Origin: Rhizobium leguminosarum bv. viciae USDA 2370
Lineage (GTDB): Bacteria > Pseudomonadota > Alphaproteobacteria > Rhizobiales > Rhizobiaceae
DNA length: 64,000 nucleotides
NCBI RefSeq assembly: GCF_002008365.1
Contig: NZ_MRDL01000059.1
Coordinates: 1-64,000, forward strand
Direction: 5' to 3'
In this document: piece by piece, positions 26,944-35,242 of the stretch
Position numbering within the stretch: position 1 is the first letter of the stretch
Layout: each line of letters begins with the position of its first letter
Translations under genes and position numbers: made by a program
Notes under the pieces: model-generated
What the model was told of the DNA's origin: nothing
What the model saw: only the letters and a program-made list of their open reading frames with translations
Databases searched by the model: none

Positions 26944-27216
26944 ATGACGCCGGAAGAATTCATAGCCAAATGGGAGATCGCAGACCTCAAGGAGCGATCC
27001 GCATCACATGAGCATTTCCTCGAAGCAAAGCTCGTGCAGGAGCGTCCCAGAATCATCATCAACGCCTGTGGTTTTGACCCGCTGGCGATAGTTTCTGAAC
27101 ATGAACATGAACGCTCTGGTTTAACCTTAACCGTCCGTCACAAACCGTTTCTCCTCAACTTCTCTCCACAGGATCGAAAACGAAAATCAAGACGGCGGCA
27201 AGCTGAACGCGCATGA
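26944..27216 (+). pseudogene. Truncated N-terminus of a DNA methyltransferase
   Basis: The first 30 codons, MTPEEFIAKWEIADLKERSA followed by SHEHFLEAK, match the start of large class I Eco57I-like DNA methyltransferases, whose N-termini commonly read MTPxEFIxKW..xxLKERSAxQEHFxDLC. The similarity then stops and the frame runs on into unrelated sequence to 27216. It is therefore the 5' stub of a deleted modification gene. It directly follows the restriction operon, so a companion methylase may once have been present. Confidence 0.55.
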
Positions 27217-28128
27217 AGCTTGGGTCGCGAGCGCCTTGGTGCAGAATGGCGACCTGACGCTGGACGAACAGTGCGTGGAACTCGCCTGCGACGTCATCGT
27301 GCACCGCTCCAATTTGGCCGTCTTCTTAACGCGTCGACCTCAGCCATAAAAAAGCCTGCAGGCGAGCGAGCAGCGGCGCCCGGAGATCGCACTTGCCGTA
27401 TTGAATATCAGTGATCGTGTGATCATCCAGTCCAGAATGTTGGCCTGGCCAATCACTCTCCCCAGAACACGGGAGTCGTAACCGGCTGTGATAGCGCCGA
27501 GTAGATTGCCTTCGCTACCCTGTAATCTATCAGGTGCTTTCCATGTGGGTACGCCAACACGAACTTACGAATCTCCCAGGGCGAGAACGAAAATTCCTTG
27601 GGCAGCTTCAGTGTACGCTTCGCCGTCGCGTCGGCGGAGTTGTACTGCTCGCAAATCACGGTTGGTTCAAATCGAGGAGAAAACCAGGACGGTGGCTGCC
27701 TCGATCCGAGTTTGTAACTCGCGTGATCATGGTGCCTATGATATTCGCCGGCCCAACCCGGACGGCGAGCCGTAGGAATTTTCGGAAAGAGCGTCGTCCA
27801 CCGCAAGATTTGAAACTTCGTTCGCAAACATCCCGGGCATAGCCAATTCTCTGGCAGTAGTTGTGCTTGAGAACCCTTTCCCGAGTCTGGTTTGGATTCC
27901 GGTTCCCTGGCAGGCAAGGCAATGCCCATTGAAAAGGCGGCGTAAATCGCTCTTCATGCAGGTGGAGGGCGTAGGATTGGCGGTATGCACGATTAGTTCT
28001 GATTCCATCCAGGATAGCTGAGGCCAGCAGCGATCACTTCTCGCCTCGCCTCAAGCATCTTTCACCAACGACGGCCCTGTGAATTTACTGCGCCGGCAAC
28101 ACACGGAGGCATCGCATATCGCGGCGCT
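27217..28128. other. Decayed region with one possible small gene
   Basis: A mosaic of short frames. Around 27190-27350 a plus-strand frame reads NAHEAWVASALVQNGDLTLDEQCVELACDVIVHRSNL, which looks like real coding sequence but has no start and soon stops. A minus-strand frame at 27453-27929 is listed separately. The region looks like accumulated gene remnants. Confidence 0.5.
27453..27929 (-). CDS. Hypothetical HNH-like protein, possibly damaged
   Basis: 158 codons. The middle has WLCPGCLRTKFQILRWT near residue 29 followed by GEYHRHHDHASYKLG about 30 residues later. A CxxC pair with an HxHHDH cluster is the arrangement of some HNH-type zinc proteins. The C-terminal half (FSFSPWEIRKFVLAYPHGKHLIDYRV) looks like genuine protein. 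The N-terminal 25 residues look non-coding, and another frame just upstream contains GHCLACQG, so a frameshift may separate an upstream CxxC-containing part from this one. Function unknown. Confidence 0.4.
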   Translation of the reverse strand: MGIALPAREPESKPDSGKGSQAQLLPENWLCPGCLRTKFQILRWTTLFPKIPTARRPGWAGEYHRHHDHASYKLGSRQPPSWFSPRFEPTVICEQYNSADATAKRTLKLPKEFSFSPWEIRKFVLAYPHGKHLIDYRVAKAIYSALSQPVTTPVFWGE

Positions 28129-30789
28129 CTACCGTCCCCGGCGCAGCTCGATTGCATCTAGTGCTTCGAGAGTCTGAACGACAGTCTCAACCACGTCGCC
28201 GTCGAAATCGTCCCGGTCCGCCTCCTCATGCGTCCCCTTGTTCAAATAGGTCCAAACGAGGTTGGCGTCCGGGATACCCAAAATCCTACCATAAGCGGCA
28301 ATCAGCCGGCCCTTGCTTGCGTGATTGAAGGCGGCGGCGTCCCGGAGCTTGCGGAGTATCGCGTCACAGACGTTGCGCAACCGTGGCTCAGCATCTACTC
28401 CGGCAAGTTGAAGCGTCAAGAGGCCCAAATCGTGACTGCCCAGCCATCGCCAAGTCTTCTCTGTCAGCATTTCGAGCGCCTGGCGTGACGCGGCCAATGC
28501 CTCTCTGTCGTTCAAGAGATTTTTGGCTGCTCGAGCTTGCGCGACATAGTTCGCGATGGGGACATTCCGGGTAACCCGCGGCTGATAGTCGCCCGTGTGA
28601 GGACGGAATAGTATGACACTGCAGTGTTCTCGTTGCCTCTGGGGCAGGTGCTGCTGAATGTCCTTGATGAACTCGTTGCTATGGCAGGTGACGATAAGCT
28701 GCATGTCCAGGAAGTTGTCGTTCTCGAAAATAGCTTCCCGGATGCCGCCGCGATGATCGTGGTCGATCGCGTTGATTGCGTCGTCGAACACCACCAGCGG
28801 GCTCTCAATGCTTTTCGCCTTGGCAAGTAGAATCGCGAGCCCGAGGCACCGAATGTGACCTTCGCTTAAGACATGCAACGCGTCCACCCGCGCGCCGGGC
28901 CTGCCTCGAAAGACGATTTCGATCTTGTCCTCGCCCGTTAGGGGGAGATGCATTTCCGCGATCTTGTCCGCGTCAAGGTCATTTCGATTGAACTCATTAT
29001 AGAGGGTCATGGCCATATCGTTGAGACCAGCCATGAGCCCACCCGGCAGTTGCTCGCGATAACTCCGGATTTCAGTTAGAAAGCGGTCGTAAGCCGCCTT
29101 GATTGGAACGTCGCGGTCAATGTCCAGTCTCTCTTGGGCGACTTGGGCGATCAGTTCAGCGTTGGCCTCATCGAACTCGGCAATTCGGACCTTCGCAGCG
29201 GCAACGTTATCGACATGCTGCTGACGCTTGAGATCCTGGGCCTGCACCGCCAAACGGAAACCGTTCAATCCATCGCGCTCTTCGATATTTTTCTGCCGTT
29301 CTTGTTGGGCGAGGGCTGAGGCGGTGTCTTGCGCCGCCACTCTGTCGGCGACCGTAAGCAGCTGTTCAAGCAATACCGTTTCCTCCTGTGGATGCTCCTT
29401 TTGAAGGGGTGTCCACCAGGCGCCGGCGGGTTCGGCCGGCAGGTCCGATAGATAGAGTCCGATCGCGGTCTCTTCTTCCCGTTGGGCAGCAACGAACCGG
29501 TTCAGGGCAGACATTTGCTGGCGCAGGGCCCGCGAAGCAGTTCCGAGTTCCGCTTGAGAGGTCGCGAGGTTCTCCTGCAGCTCGGCGAGGTCTCTCAGTT
29601 GGTCCAGACCCGCTTGTGCCTTCTCATAGGGATTGGTGACGACGTGTATCGCTCCGTTCAATGGCGTATCACAGGCGGGGCAACGATCACCCTCAGTCTC
29701 TCGAAGAGCGAGCACGGAGGCATAGAGGTCCATGAACGAAACCTGCGCGCTTCGCTCCGCCAAGGCTGCCTCGATCCTGCCGACCTGTTCGTGTCGTTCC
29801 TCGGCCGCTTCGAAGGCTTCAAGAAGACCATCGCGCGTTGCACCAATGAGGGCGGGTGGGACTGCATTGAGAATGCCTTCCAGTTCCTGCAAGCGACCCT
29901 TAACTTCGTCGTTGCCGATCAACTGCTTCAAACCGGCATAGGTCATTTCTGCCGAATAGCCGCGTGCCAAGTCGGCCTCTTCCGTGTCCAGAACCTCCAG
30001 CGATTGTTCGTCCCCTTCGACGGTGGTCTGGTCGTTCGCCAGCGCTTCGCGACGCGCCGTTAACTCGCGCTCCTTTTCAGGTTCGAGAACGAGCTGGCCA
30101 TCCATGCTCTCGTTAAACTGGCTGACGAAGTCGCTGAACTGGTCCATACCAAACAGGGTGGCAATCAATTCTGACCGCTGGCCAGCGGGCCTCGCTGCGA
30201 TGCGCGAGAATGCGTCTATTCGGTTCTTTTCGACGAAGCAGAAGCGAAAGGCTTCCGCATTCGCGTGCACATCGACTTCGCGATTCTGGTGGTCGCAAGC
30301 TGTTAGTGTAGGGCGGACGAATCGATTCTCATGAATGTTAGCGAGATAGACCTGGGGATCGATGCGCTTGTTTTCAGCCTCTTCAACTGCACCGAGCAGC
30401 GCGTACTCCAGTGCTTCGCAAAAACTGGTCTTGCCGGTACCATTTGGGCCATAGAATAGGATGATCCGCTTCTGGAGATCGAAGTCTTCGGGTGTGCGGA
30501 AACCACGGAACGGGCCAAGCGTCAGATGCCCCAAGCGCCTCCACGGCCAAGCCCCATTTGCCGGGGCGAGTTGAGGAATGGGCGCCTCGTCAGTCGATTG
30601 AGCAAGCGCCGCACGAGCCAACCCGGTAAGATAAACCGAGCGCTGGCTGCGATTGCGGGAAGTCTGCGCCAAAGCGTCGAAATTCGCGAACGCCAAATTG
30701 ACTAGACGACGTACATTCGACGGAATCTCCCTCTCCGGCTCATGAAGCCAAGCGATAAAGCGTTCAAAATCTTGCCTGGCTGACGCCAT
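28129..30789 (-). CDS. Rad50/SMC-like AAA ATPase with zinc hook
   Basis: 886 residues from the ATG at 30789, which has GGGGGAGAT just upstream. A helical N-terminal 90 residues precede an ABC-type ATPase head: LGPFRGFRTPEDFDLQKRII, Walker A FYGPNGTGKTSFCEALEYAL (P-loop at about 114-121). Coiled-coil arms flank a zinc hook CPACDTPL (C370, C373). The C-terminal head carries the signature HVLSEGHIRCLGLAILLA and Walker B LVVFDDAINAIDHDH, then IVTCHSNEFIKD. A further 190-residue C-terminal domain (ending TYLNKGTHEEADRDDFDGDVV) is not recognised. Proteins of this design occur in DNA repair and in anti-phage systems, usually with a nuclease partner; none is adjacent on this strand. A stand-alone defence ATPase is inferred. 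Confidence 0.8.
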   Translation of the reverse strand: MASARQDFERFIAWLHEPEREIPSNVRRLVNLAFANFDALAQTSRNRSQRSVYLTGLARAALAQSTDEAPIPQLAPANGAWPWRRLGHLTLGPFRGFRTPEDFDLQKRIILFYGPNGTGKTSFCEALEYALLGAVEEAENKRIDPQVYLANIHENRFVRPTLTACDHQNREVDVHANAEAFRFCFVEKNRIDAFSRIAARPAGQRSELIATLFGMDQFSDFVSQFNESMDGQLVLEPEKERELTARREALANDQTTVEGDEQSLEVLDTEEADLARGYSAEMTYAGLKQLIGNDEVKGRLQELEGILNAVPPALIGATRDGLLEAFEAAEERHEQVGRIEAALAERSAQVSFMDLYASVLALRETEGDRCPACDTPLNGAIHVVTNPYEKAQAGLDQLRDLAELQENLATSQAELGTASRALRQQMSALNRFVAAQREEETAIGLYLSDLPAEPAGAWWTPLQKEHPQEETVLLEQLLTVADRVAAQDTASALAQQERQKNIEERDGLNGFRLAVQAQDLKRQQHVDNVAAAKVRIAEFDEANAELIAQVAQERLDIDRDVPIKAAYDRFLTEIRSYREQLPGGLMAGLNDMAMTLYNEFNRNDLDADKIAEMHLPLTGEDKIEIVFRGRPGARVDALHVLSEGHIRCLGLAILLAKAKSIESPLVVFDDAINAIDHDHRGGIREAIFENDNFLDMQLIVTCHSNEFIKDIQQHLPQRQREHCSVILFRPHTGDYQPRVTRNVPIANYVAQARAAKNLLNDREALAASRQALEMLTEKTWRWLGSHDLGLLTLQLAGVDAEPRLRNVCDAILRKLRDAAAFNHASKGRLIAAYGRILGIPDANLVWTYLNKGTHEEADRDDFDGDVVETVVQTLEALDAIELRRGR

Positions 30790-30869
30790 ATCTCCCCCCA
30801 AGAACTTCCCGCATTTCAACCGAAAACTGAGCGCGCCATTTTCGATACATTCTAAATTGTATTAGTTAA

Positions 30870-31109
30870 ATTTCGAAACTGCCGAACGGCGGGGCATTGA
30901 TCGTCTATGACGCCATCATCGACGACGAGCGCCGCAGCAACGCCTTCGGCCTGCTGATGAGCTTGAACATGCTGATCGAGACCCTCGGTGGGTTCGACTA
31001 CAACGGCGCCGACTGCCAGGCCTGGATGCGCGACGCCGGTTTCGTATCCACACGCTCGAGCCGTTGCCTGGGGCCGGACTCGATGGTGATCGGCCTCAAG
31101 CCTGACTGA
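30870..31109 (+). pseudogene. C-terminal fragment of an O-methyltransferase
   Basis: The frame around LPNGGALIVYDAIIDDERRS, then NAFGLLMSLNMLIETLGGFD, then YNGADCQAWMRDAGF and LGPDSMVIGLKPD, is the C-terminal 75 residues of a SAM-dependent O-methyltransferase (the GGxLIVYDAIIDD strand and the AGF segment are typical). The catalytic N-terminal two thirds are missing, cut off about 80 bases upstream of the ATPase gene start. It is a relic that marks the right edge of an insertion. Confidence 0.7.
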
Positions 31110-31604
31110 GCGGAAACCGCACCCGGATAGGTACATCAGCGGCGGCTCTACCGCTTCCGCGGCTATCTCACCAATGTCCGGCCTTTAACAGCCCTCCCCT
31201 GTCCCAAGGTGAAGCGGTTAGGTCCAAATTGCGGGATGGGTGTTCAGCTTGGAAAGCCACAAAGGCAAGTTGCCCCGAGGCCCCCATGGCACCCTCGCCA
31301 TCTTAGTCAACAATTAACCATTTGAATTAACATCTTAAATCGCGTAAAAGGAAATGAATTGCCTGTTTATTTCTGTCATCCGGACGCCGGTTTCCGTACC
31401 TCATCGCTACCGATAAGTAACGGTTATCGATGGCTATGCTGGCAAATTCAGCAATTTGTATTTGCTCAGAGTCGATTCGTGAGTCAAAGAGCAATAGAGA
31501 TTTCCGTCGCACGACGTTCGATTCATGCCACGTGACGCAGTAAACTGTGCGGGAAACACTTCAGGCTCCTGTTCGCTGGGGGCCAGTCGGATCCTGAGCC
31601 AACC
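31110..31604. other. Non-coding stretch
   Basis: No gene is recognised between the methyltransferase fragment and the UPF0158 gene. Bases 31300-31520 are AT-richer than average. No clear promoter or hairpin. Confidence 0.5.
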
Positions 31605-32021
31605 TCAACCACTGACTTCGATGTCGTTGTCGTCGCACCAGGTCCTCAAAGCCTCTTCCGTGGCCTTCCTCTCGAATGCGTACCACCGATCGATGGCGTG
31701 CCTCTGCTCCAACAGGTCCTTGAAGCGGGCATAGGCACCCTCCCGGCTGAAGATCTCCAGAACTTTATCGCTATCGCCGGGCAAGTGGTGGCGAGCGAAC
31801 TTCAGCACGAGCGGCTTGCCAAGATCCAGTTCTTTCTTCTCCGGAATGCGGATGTATTCTTCGCTGTCCTCGATGTCAGGTATTTCCTCAACATCGTCCG
31901 CCCAGTCCGAATGCCAGTAGATCTTGCCTGTCTCCTTGCATAGAAAAGCCGTGTTTTCGCCGATTCCGACGGAGCTCACGAATTCGAACGCGTCCAGAAG
32001 CTCGCTGAAGTCCACAGCCAT
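31605..32021 (-). CDS. UPF0158-family protein
   Basis: 138 residues starting MAVDFSELLDAFEFVSSVG. The segments AFLCKETGKIYWHSDW, EYIRIPEKKELDLGKPLVLKFA and FKDLLEQRHAIDRWYAFERKATEEALRTW are the conserved blocks of the UPF0158 family, a small acidic protein family of unknown function often found in accessory regions. The ATG at 32021 follows AGGACGGGA, which supports it over an upstream in-frame start at 32084. Confidence 0.75.
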   Translation of the reverse strand: MAVDFSELLDAFEFVSSVGIGENTAFLCKETGKIYWHSDWADDVEEIPDIEDSEEYIRIPEKKELDLGKPLVLKFARHHLPGDSDKVLEIFSREGAYARFKDLLEQRHAIDRWYAFERKATEEALRTWCDDNDIEVSG

Positions 32022-32384
32022 TCCCGTCCTGCCCCTCACCAGCCTGTCGTCGCAAGATATAACTCGGTCCCAAATCGGGCGCAAACGTGGGCGTCTCCCG
32101 TGCTTGCAATGGGAGAACTGCTTGCGCTCCGCCTGCCTGCGTGAAGCCGTTAGATCGAAAACGTGCGATGAATGAATCGGGAGGTAAAGCCAAAGCGACG
32201 CCGCCGTCCGCCAGGGTCACCTCGGGGAGTGTTTGCGTCGACCTGCCCAGGGATCGGCATTCATGGTCACCTTCGATCAACGCGATCCTCGAAAGGACGC
32301 GATCTTAGATGTGGATTACTTCCTGTAGATTGCCTCTCAAAACTGCGAGTAGACGCTACGAAATCTTTCGCCTATCGATTGCTC
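32022..32384. other. Non-coding divergent region
   Basis: Lies between the divergent UPF0158 and nucleotidyltransferase-HEPN genes. Open frames cross it but show no conserved features, so both promoters should be here. No palindrome stands out. Confidence 0.45.
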
Positions 32385-33293
32385 ATGAAATCGTCGCTTG
32401 ATCATATGCCGCTTCGCAAGCATCGAGAGCTCGGCCGGGTCCTCGAAATCCTGCATGAGGAATTCGAGGACGCGCTGAAGGAAGGCACGGCCGACTTCAA
32501 GAAGCGCGGCAGGATCCTGAAGATTCTTCTGTTCGGCTCCTACGCCAAGGGCGGATGGGTGGATGAACCCTTCACCATGAAGGGGTATCGCTCCGATTTC
32601 GATCTCTTGATCATAGTCAACAACCGCAAGCTCTGCGAGTTCGCCGAATACTGGCACAAGGCAGCGGATCGGCTGATCCGGGACAAGTCGATCGAAACGC
32701 CGGTGAGCTTCATCGTCCACTCCAGACGCGAGGTGAATACCTACCTTAAGGAGGGGCAGTATTTCTTCTCGGACATTCGCAAGGAGGGCATCGTTCTCTA
32801 TGAATTGGACGATGAGCCACTGGCGGAGCCCGAGCCGCTTTCGATAGAGGATCGGCTTCGCGTCGCGAAGGAGCATTTTGACCAACGGTTTCGAGCGGCA
32901 ACTCGTTTCTTGGAAATAGGCCACTTGGCGATAGATCGTGGATATGCAGAGAATGCTGCTTTCGAACTTCATCAATCCCTCGAGCAAGCATATTCTTGCG
33001 TTCTGCTCACCCTCACCAACTATGGCCCGCCATCGCACAACATCAAGTTCCTTCGCTCACTCGCCGAGGAGCAGGACCGCCGGCTGGCCGAAGCCTTTCC
33101 ACGTGATCAGCACAAGGAACGCGCTTGGTTCAATACATTGAACGAGGCCTATGTGAAGGCGCGCTATTCGAAACATTACGAGATCAGCGAGGAGGCGCTG
33201 ATTTGGCTCGGTGAGCGGACGACCGTCCTGCTTGAATTGGTCGGGGCCGTTTGCTCCGAGCACCTCGAAAAGCTCAAACACGACAGCCACTAG
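32385..33293 (+). CDS. Nucleotidyltransferase-HEPN fusion protein
   Basis: 302 residues. Residues 1-130 form a minimal nucleotidyltransferase (MNT) domain: LLFGSYAKGGWVDEP with GSYAKGG at 51-57, then YRSDFDLLIIV with the D71-x-D73 pair. The rest is a HEPN domain (RFLEIGHLAIDRGYAENAAFELHQSLEQAYSCVLL), with ARYSKHYEIS near residue 260 as the likely RNase-type R..H motif. MNT and HEPN proteins often form two-gene toxin-antitoxin pairs in which the MNT modifies the HEPN RNase; here both are in one chain. The start at 32385 (MKSSLDHMPLRKHREL) is chosen by its fit to the family; no strong ribosome-binding site is seen and ATG at 32406 is possible. Confidence 0.8.
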   Translation: MKSSLDHMPLRKHRELGRVLEILHEEFEDALKEGTADFKKRGRILKILLFGSYAKGGWVDEPFTMKGYRSDFDLLIIVNNRKLCEFAEYWHKAADRLIRDKSIETPVSFIVHSRREVNTYLKEGQYFFSDIRKEGIVLYELDDEPLAEPEPLSIEDRLRVAKEHFDQRFRAATRFLEIGHLAIDRGYAENAAFELHQSLEQAYSCVLLTLTNYGPPSHNIKFLRSLAEEQDRRLAEAFPRDQHKERAWFNTLNEAYVKARYSKHYEISEEALIWLGERTTVLLELVGAVCSEHLEKLKHDSH

Positions 33294-33813
33294 CAGTGGT
33301 GTGGCTCACGTTACTGATCGGTGAAATCGTTTGCCCTCAGTACGCCCCGGGTCGCGATAGGTGGAAGGCCGAAGGCTAGATCCAAGCTTAAAGATGGCTT
33401 CAATTGGCCCGAGGGTGAACCTACGCCTGGGCTGAATTTCAAGCGTCATCCGACGACATGGATCCAGCCATGAGGGCTCCTTTGCACCGCCACATCTGCT
33501 TTTAAAAGAGAGAATCCGTCGCGAAGATCGAGCCCAATCCACGACCATTTCGTGTGGGGTCGCCGGAAATCTGCTCCAAATCTAGACCTGACCGGTGATT
33601 TCAATAATCCGTTTGGATGAGAGATCGTGCCCACTGTGCCGCGTGCAGTTCCATGGAGAAACTCCGGTTGCTCATCATGGAAGGCGATCACGGATTGGGG
33701 CGGCGAGGACAAGGTGGGAGCGGAGCAGCGGTTACGGTCCGATCATCTTAAACCGAAATAAAAAAGGCCCTGCGACGACAACACTGGCGCCGACTGTCGG
33801 CAAAGGTTTCCCG
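33294..33813. other. Non-coding stretch
   Basis: About 520 bases with only short overlapping frames and no recognised protein. It marks the right edge of the nuclease/defence island. Confidence 0.5.
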
Positions 33814-34095
33814 TCAGCGGACGACGGCAATCACCGGAATTCCGGCTTCCTCCGCAGCGCGAAGGAGTGCGGTACGCGCTGCCTTTGCTGGGATATTACC
33901 TTTAATGGCATCGAGACATGTTCTTACCGCCGCGATGTATTCCTTGCCATCGTCTGTCGGCCAGGCGGCGACAAGAGCCTCGGCAACCTCACGGAGTGAT
34001 CGTATCAGCCGATGCTTTTCTTGTCCGCTCATCACAAGCATCAGGGGAGCGAAATCTTCGCTTCTATGCCAATCCACTATACCGACCGTTTGCAC
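33814..34095 (-). CDS. DUF982 protein
   Basis: 93 residues from a GTG start with GGCGG upstream. EKHRLIRSLREVAEALVAAW, PTDDGKEYIAAVRTCLDAIKG and AARTALLRAAEEAGIPV are the DUF982 pattern, a small helical family common in several copies in rhizobial genomes. Function unknown; many copies sit near plasmid-borne stress genes, as here. Confidence 0.8.
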   Translation of the reverse strand: MQTVGIVDWHRSEDFAPLMLVMSGQEKHRLIRSLREVAEALVAAWPTDDGKEYIAAVRTCLDAIKGNIPAKAARTALLRAAEEAGIPVIAVVR

Positions 34096-34149
34096 GAATA
34101 GCCGCCTTTATTCCTAAAATGCGACGCCGGACATGGATCGGCAACGCTT

Positions 34150-34201
34150 CACCAGGGAGGTTCTGACTGGATACAGCAACATCGCTAAAACCTCCCTGGT
34201 G
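34150..34201. repeat. Perfect 13-base inverted repeat with 26-base loop
   Basis: CACCAGGGAGGTT at 34150-34162 and AACCTCCCTGGTG at 34189-34201 are exact reverse complements. It lies in the 5' region of the DUF982 gene (minus strand) and upstream of the BON-domain gene (plus strand). It could be a terminator, a regulatory RNA hairpin, or the trace of a small element; the loop is long for a plain terminator. Confidence 0.55.
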
Positions 34202-34348
34202 TCCTTTCAACAAGGATGAGCAAAATTTAAGTCGGATAGCGCCGAGTGGAAGACGGACCTAAGTCGGACTGGCCGGCCCAGGACCTGCTTCTCATATCAG
34301 GCTTGAGGTAACATGAAGTTCCGTGGAGGGGCGGAACAGGAGGAGAGT

Positions 34349-34615
34349 ATGAAGTTCGGCCCCAATAGTCATGAAGACCGCTGTTCGGAAGGCCACAGTG
34401 CGGCCTCCACTATCGCAACGATATCAGCAGCTCTTTCCGTCGATCCTGACATTGACAGCAGTGCCATCGAGATCAGGATGCTTGGCCCCGTCGTTCTGCT
34501 CGAAGGCTACATAACAAATGCTCCAGACCGCGACAAAGCCATCTCAATCGCAGCGATGATCGTCGGCCAGGAAAACGTCCAGGACCGGATGTTGAGCCGT
34601 TTCCCCATGCAGTAG
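34349..34615 (+). CDS. BON-domain protein
   Basis: 88 residues from an ATG preceded by CAGGAGGAGAG. The C-terminal half is a BON domain: ALSVDPDIDSSAIEIRMLGP, VVLLEGYITNAPDRDKAISI, AAMIVGQENVQDRML. BON domains bind membranes or phospholipids and occur in stress proteins such as OsmY. No signal peptide is visible, so it is probably cytoplasmic. Confidence 0.75.
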   Translation: MKFGPNSHEDRCSEGHSAASTIATISAALSVDPDIDSSAIEIRMLGPVVLLEGYITNAPDRDKAISIAAMIVGQENVQDRMLSRFPMQ

Positions 34616-34745
34616 TGGCGGTATCCATACGGGCTGAGACCAAGGTCCGATGTAGCCCCGGCACGAAGTCCCAGCTCTGGAACAGTTTTTCTGTTTGACG
34701 GTTTCGCCCTCCACCGGAACCAACCGCGTCAAAGGAGAAAAACAG

Positions 34746-35141
34746 ATGAATATCAAAGCAGTAGGAATTGCCGCCAGCATCCTGTTGGTATCGACGTCAG
34801 CCTTCGCGCAGTCGTCAACGGTGACAGGTGCGGTAGGCGGAGCTGCCACGGGCGCGATTGTCGGTGGTCCGGTGGGTGCTGCTGTCGGTGGCATCGTCGG
34901 CGGCGTGGCAGGCAGCGTCATCGATCCGCCGCCTCAGAAAGTGATCACTTATGTCCAGCAGGCTCCGGCCCCGACCGAACGCGTCGTGGTGAAGGAGAAG
35001 GTGGTTGTAGGACAGCCCCTGCCGGAGACCGTTGTCGTGACACCAGTCCCCGATGATCCGAAATATGCATACGCGATCGTCAACGATCAGCGTGTGATCG
35101 TCGAACCTTCTTCCCGAAAGGTCGTCCAGGTCATCCAATGA
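34746..35141 (+). CDS. DUF1236-type exported protein with glycine-zipper segment
   Basis: 131 residues from ATG with AAAGGAG upstream. Signal peptide MNIKAVGIAASILLVSTSAFA is followed by a glycine-zipper stretch (VTGAVGGAATGAIVGGPVGA, then AVGGIVGGVAGSVI) that could insert in or line a membrane. The C-terminal YAIVNDQRVIVEPSSRKVVQVI matches the DUF1236 end, a small periplasmic family common in Rhizobiales. Role unknown, probably envelope stress. A paralogous C-terminus occurs in the next gene. Confidence 0.8.
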   Translation: MNIKAVGIAASILLVSTSAFAQSSTVTGAVGGAATGAIVGGPVGAAVGGIVGGVAGSVIDPPPQKVITYVQQAPAPTERVVVKEKVVVGQPLPETVVVTPVPDDPKYAYAIVNDQRVIVEPSSRKVVQVIQ

Positions 35142-35149
35142 CCGACGGA

Positions 35150-35167
35150 CCGGCTTAGGCCGTTTTT
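35150..35167 (+). terminator. Short hairpin with T run after the first DUF1236 gene
   Basis: CGGC-TTAG-GCCG followed by TTTTT, starting 9 bases after the stop codon. The stem is only 4-5 pairs, so termination may be weak. Confidence 0.4.
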
Positions 35168-35242
35168 CTAACAGTGAGGGCACGCATGCGACGCATGAGA
35201 ATGCGAGGCGGCATCGCGTGCCCGAATTCTCGGAGATTGATC

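Noticed and set aside
28129..30789. Assigning the ATPase as RecF, RecN, DndD or an OLD-family protein
   Set aside because: It has a Rad50-type zinc hook, which RecF lacks; no TOPRIM domain (needed for OLD) and no dnd genes are present.
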